Source: DASUGM01 sp036274055 (GTDB lineage: Bacteria > Acidobacteriota > Vicinamibacteria > Vicinamibacterales > SCN-69-37). Taken from it: a stretch of 8,715 nucleotides of DNA. The position numbers and the translations under genes are program-made. The notes beneath the pieces were generated by a model, which was not told where the DNA came from, searched no databases, and worked only from the letters and a program-made list of their open reading frames with translations. Shown one piece after another: positions 7,172 through 8,715 of this stretch (within the stretch, counting starts at the first letter, position 1; every line of letters starts with the position of its first letter). Where the stretch lies: the NCBI GenBank assembly GCA_036274055.1, contig DASUGM010000140.1, positions 1 through 8,715 of the forward strand. Reading direction: 5' to 3'.

Positions 7172-7696
7172 TTAATGGGCTCGGGGATCGGGGGCACGAT
7201 CGGTACTTCGGGTACTACGGGTACTCGGGGTACTTCGGGTACCAGGAACATGAGGCTTGTCATCTTTCTTCTCAGGTACGTCGGGTACTTCAAGAACTGA
7301 GGGCTGAGAAATTTTCTTGGGTTGCGCTTCCAGATACCTGAACTGAGCTGACCTCAGGCGTGAGATGCCCGTGGCGATCCGCTTCGCGAGCCGGAACAGC
7401 GGAGCACTGTCGGCCTCGGTGAAGTAGCCGCGATCGATGCCGTCCTGAATCCAGCCTTCCGCTTCGCCGAGTGAGCTCAGGGCATAGCCAAGGAATCGCA
7501 CGAGCTCTCGGGGCGAGAACCGAAGAAAACCCTCCGAAATGTGCTTCGCAATCGCCGCCGACGAGGTTTCAAGCTGATCCCGGAACCTGAGGTTCCGCTG
7601 TGCCGCGGGACTCTCCCGCATGAGTTGGTAGGTGGTCAGCTTAAAGGTGTTGGCGAGCTGCCAGACAATCAAGTCTTTGTAGCGGTGTACGGCCAT
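7172..7696 (-). CDS. Four-helix bundle protein (S23 / 23S rRNA intervening-sequence type)
   Basis: This 174-residue protein belongs to the four-helix-bundle family named after proteins encoded in 23S rRNA intervening sequences, relatives of the Avd protein of diversity-generating retroelements. The family signature is clear: RYKDLIVWQLA at the N-terminus, then IAKHISEGFLRFSPRELVRFLGYALSSLGEAE (49-80), then a final helix to about residue 125. Biochemical function is unknown; relatives form basic oligomers that may bind nucleic acid. I chose the ATG at 7696 because the family begins there (MAVHRYKDL); an ATG at 7753 adds 19 unlikely residues. Residues 139-166 are translated from an inverted-repeat arm, giving low-complexity TRSTPSTRSTRST, and the last eight or nine codons come from DNA outside it. 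Base composition is visibly less GC-rich than in neighbouring genes, which suggests transfer. Confidence 0.9.
   Translation of the reverse strand: MAVHRYKDLIVWQLANTFKLTTYQLMRESPAAQRNLRFRDQLETSSAAIAKHISEGFLRFSPRELVRFLGYALSSLGEAEGWIQDGIDRGYFTEADSAPLFRLAKRIATGISRLRSAQFRYLEAQPKKISQPSVLEVPDVPEKKDDKPHVPGTRSTPSTRSTRSTDRAPDPRAH
7201..7281 (+). repeat. Inverted arm A, with 9-base tandem array
   Basis: Five 9-base units run from 7201 to 7245 (CGGTACTTC, GGGTACTAC, GGGTACTCG, GGGTACTTC, GGGTACCAG). They are followed by a non-repetitive stretch beginning GAACATGAGGC and ending CAGGTACGT. One further GGGTACTTC unit lies just inside, at 7283-7291. The arm lies within the 3' part of the four-helix-bundle gene. 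It is the inverted, diverged copy of 7782-7862, and the similarity covers the non-repetitive part as well as the array. Confidence 0.85.
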
Positions 7697-7781
7697 GAGC
7701 CGACTCAGCTGGCAGGATTCGTACCCACCAGGAATCCACGGGATTTTCCTCATTAGTGGGTCTCAGTCGCATTTTCTGCGT

Positions 7782-7862
7782 ACGTACCTGTTGAGAAAGT
7801 TGATACGCCTCAGGTTCCACGTACCCGACGTACCCGAAGTACCCGAAGTACCTGAAGTACCC
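7782..7862 (-). repeat. Inverted arm B, with 9-base tandem array
   Basis: Five GTACCCGAA-type units run from 7821 to 7865 on the plus strand (GTACCCGAC, GTACCCGAA twice, GTACCTGAA, GTACCCGTC). Read on the minus strand, the array is followed by GAACCTGAGGC and ends CAGGTACGT, the same order as in arm A. The inner 9-base block is identical in both arms. The arm lies upstream of the four-helix-bundle start and would be its 5' leader. The outer end touches the -35 position of the BNR gene promoter. Confidence 0.85.
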
Positions 7863-7883
7863 GTCCCCAACCCGCGTACTGAC

Positions 7884-7889
7884 TATAAT
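7884..7889 (+). promoter_or_regulatory. -10 box (TATAAT) of the BNR gene
   Basis: This is a perfect TATAAT. It predicts transcription starting near 7896 and a leader of about 18 bases that includes the ribosome site. No TTGACA-like -35 is present at the usual distance; that place (about 7860-7867) is occupied by the edge of inverted arm B. The overlapping minus-strand TATAGT (7882-7887) could serve the divergent four-helix-bundle gene. Confidence 0.6.
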
Positions 7890-7904
7890 TCCGCTCCGCA
7901 CCCT

Positions 7905-7909
7905 GGAGG
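7905..7909 (+). promoter_or_regulatory. Ribosome binding site (GGAGG) of the BNR gene
   Basis: GGAGG lies four bases before the ATG at 7914. It is the only strong Shine-Dalgarno site before a gene start in this window, and it fixes this start. Confidence 0.8.
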
Positions 7910-7913
7910 CTCA

Positions 7914-8715
7914 ATGAGAAGGCACCTACGCACGTTCCTGGCCGGCGCGACCCTTGCCGTCGCCCTGATGGGCACCCTGCTGTCCGGTCAGCAGGCCGGA
8001 ACCATCCCCGTTGCCGATGAATTCGCGCGCCTGCACTTCCGGTCGATCGGCCCGGCCAACATGTCGGGGCGCATTTCCGACCTTGCCGTCTACGAAAAGA
8101 ATCCGGCGACCTATTACGTCGGCACCGCGCACGGCGGCGTGTGGAAGACCACCAACAACGGCGCGACCTATGAAGCGCAGTTTCAGGACAAGAGCCTGAT
8201 CTCGATCGGCGATGTCGCCGTGTCGCAGAGCGATCCGAATCTCGTCTGGGTCGGCACCGGCGAGTCGAACAATCGCCAGAGCACGTCGTGGGGCGACGGC
8301 GTTTACAAGTCGACCGACGGCGGCAAGACGTGGACGTTCATGGGGCTTCGTGACTCGAAGCACATCAACCGCATCGTCATTCACCCGACCAACAACAACG
8401 TCGTTTACGTCGCGGCGACCGGCGCGTTGTTCGGCCCCGGCGGCGATCGCGGCGTCTACAAGACCACCGACGGCGGCACGACCTGGAAGCAGGTGCTCAA
8501 GGTCGACGACGACACCGGCGCGAACGATCTCGTCATGGCCGCGACCGACGCGAACATCATGTTCGCGTCGACGTATCAGCGCCGCCGCACGCAGTGCTGC
8601 ATGAACGGCGGCGGCCCGGGCAGCGGCGTGTGGAAATCGACGGACGGCGGCGACACGTGGACGCGCCTCCAGGGCGGATTGCCGAACGAGCCGATGGGAC
8701 GGATCGCGGTTGACG
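7914..8715 (+). CDS. Secreted BNR/Asp-box beta-propeller protein (sialidase/VPS10-like), 5' part only
   Basis: The frame is open to the window end, giving the first 267 residues. The N-terminus (MRRHLRTFLAGATLAVALMG) is a signal peptide: basic residues, then a hydrophobic stretch, with cleavage probably near residues 24-28, so the protein is exported. The mature part begins with FRSIGPANMSGRISDLAV and GTGESNNRQSTSWGDGVYKS, motifs of a large secreted propeller family common in Acidobacteria and Bacteroidetes and often about 1000 residues long. Three Asp boxes are clear: KSTDGGKTW (132-140), KTTDGGTTW (183-191) and KSTDGGDTW (241-249); KTTNNGATY (78-86) is a degenerate fourth. Such proteins are often labelled glycosyl hydrolases, but no catalytic residues can be identified here, so a binding or scaffold role is equally possible. 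It is transcribed divergently from the four-helix-bundle and pepF genes. Confidence 0.9.
   Translation, partial: MRRHLRTFLAGATLAVALMGTLLSGQQAGTIPVADEFARLHFRSIGPANMSGRISDLAVYEKNPATYYVGTAHGGVWKTTNNGATYEAQFQDKSLISIGDVAVSQSDPNLVWVGTGESNNRQSTSWGDGVYKSTDGGKTWTFMGLRDSKHINRIVIHPTNNNVVYVAATGALFGPGGDRGVYKTTDGGTTWKQVLKVDDDTGANDLVMAATDANIMFASTYQRRRTQCCMNGGGPGSGVWKSTDGGDTWTRLQGGLPNEPMGRIAVD

Larger units (their letters stand above)
7198..7865. mobile_element. Putative S23/IVS-like cassette bounded by inverted arms
   Basis: Two inverted arms, 7201-7281 and 7782-7862, match at 66 of 81 aligned positions without gaps (the next three bases outward also match at two) and enclose the core of the four-helix-bundle gene. 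A minus-strand transcript would carry both arms and could fold into a long imperfect stem with the reading frame in the loop. IVS elements of 23S rRNA have this general layout, but there is no rRNA here. The cassette lies between divergent pepF and BNR genes; without it the gap would be about 113 bases. I see no transposase and no clear target duplication, so how it moves, if it does, is unknown. Confidence 0.6.

Noticed and set aside
7201..7245. Tandem 9-base units as a CRISPR array
   Set aside because: The units are contiguous, far too short and without spacers, and there are no cas genes.

Overview
The window is high-GC bacterial DNA with tightly packed genes. The mix of families suggests an Acidobacteriota-type genome, possibly Vicinamibacteria: a HEAT plus DUF349 giant, a secreted Asp-box (BNR) propeller protein, an oligoendopeptidase F and a free-standing four-helix-bundle (S23/IVS-type) protein. 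The lineage is inferred from gene content only; the window has no rRNA or other marker gene.

Layout. Five genes lie on the minus strand, in transcription order: a four-helix-bundle protein (7172-7696), oligoendopeptidase F (5318-7138), a 1007-residue HEAT/DUF349 protein (2013-5036), a patatin-like lipid hydrolase (658-1824) and a DJ-1/PfpI-family protein (31-645). A sixth gene points the other way from 7914 and leaves the window at 8715: a secreted BNR/sialidase-fold protein, with a clear TATAAT box and Shine-Dalgarno site. Patatin and DJ-1 are 12 bases apart and probably share a transcript. The other minus-strand genes are separated by 33 to 281 bases. No single pathway links the set; it reads as housekeeping proteolysis and lipid hydrolysis beside genes of unknown role.

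The most interesting region is 7198-7865. The four-helix-bundle gene is enclosed by two inverted arms (7201-7281 and 7782-7862) that match at 66 of 81 positions without a gap. The outer part of each arm is a 9-base tandem array (GGGTACTTC type). This family is known from intervening sequences (IVS) inside 23S rRNA genes, where an S23 reading frame sits within an RNA stem. Here a similar arrangement stands free in the chromosome, between two divergent genes. It looks like a small mobile or RNA-processed cassette that landed in their shared promoter region: one arm ends at the -35 position of the BNR gene, and the bundle gene reads out through the other arm into flanking DNA.

A second structured element lies between the DUF349 and patatin genes. 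It is a 149-base segment (1862-2010) with 22-base terminal inverted repeats (21/22 match) and a GCTTAC direct repeat at or near each side. This fits either a MITE-like insertion or a structured RNA directly after the DUF349 stop codon. The 281 bases between pepF and the DUF349 gene hold an AT-richer probable promoter region and small hairpins, but no gene that I can support.
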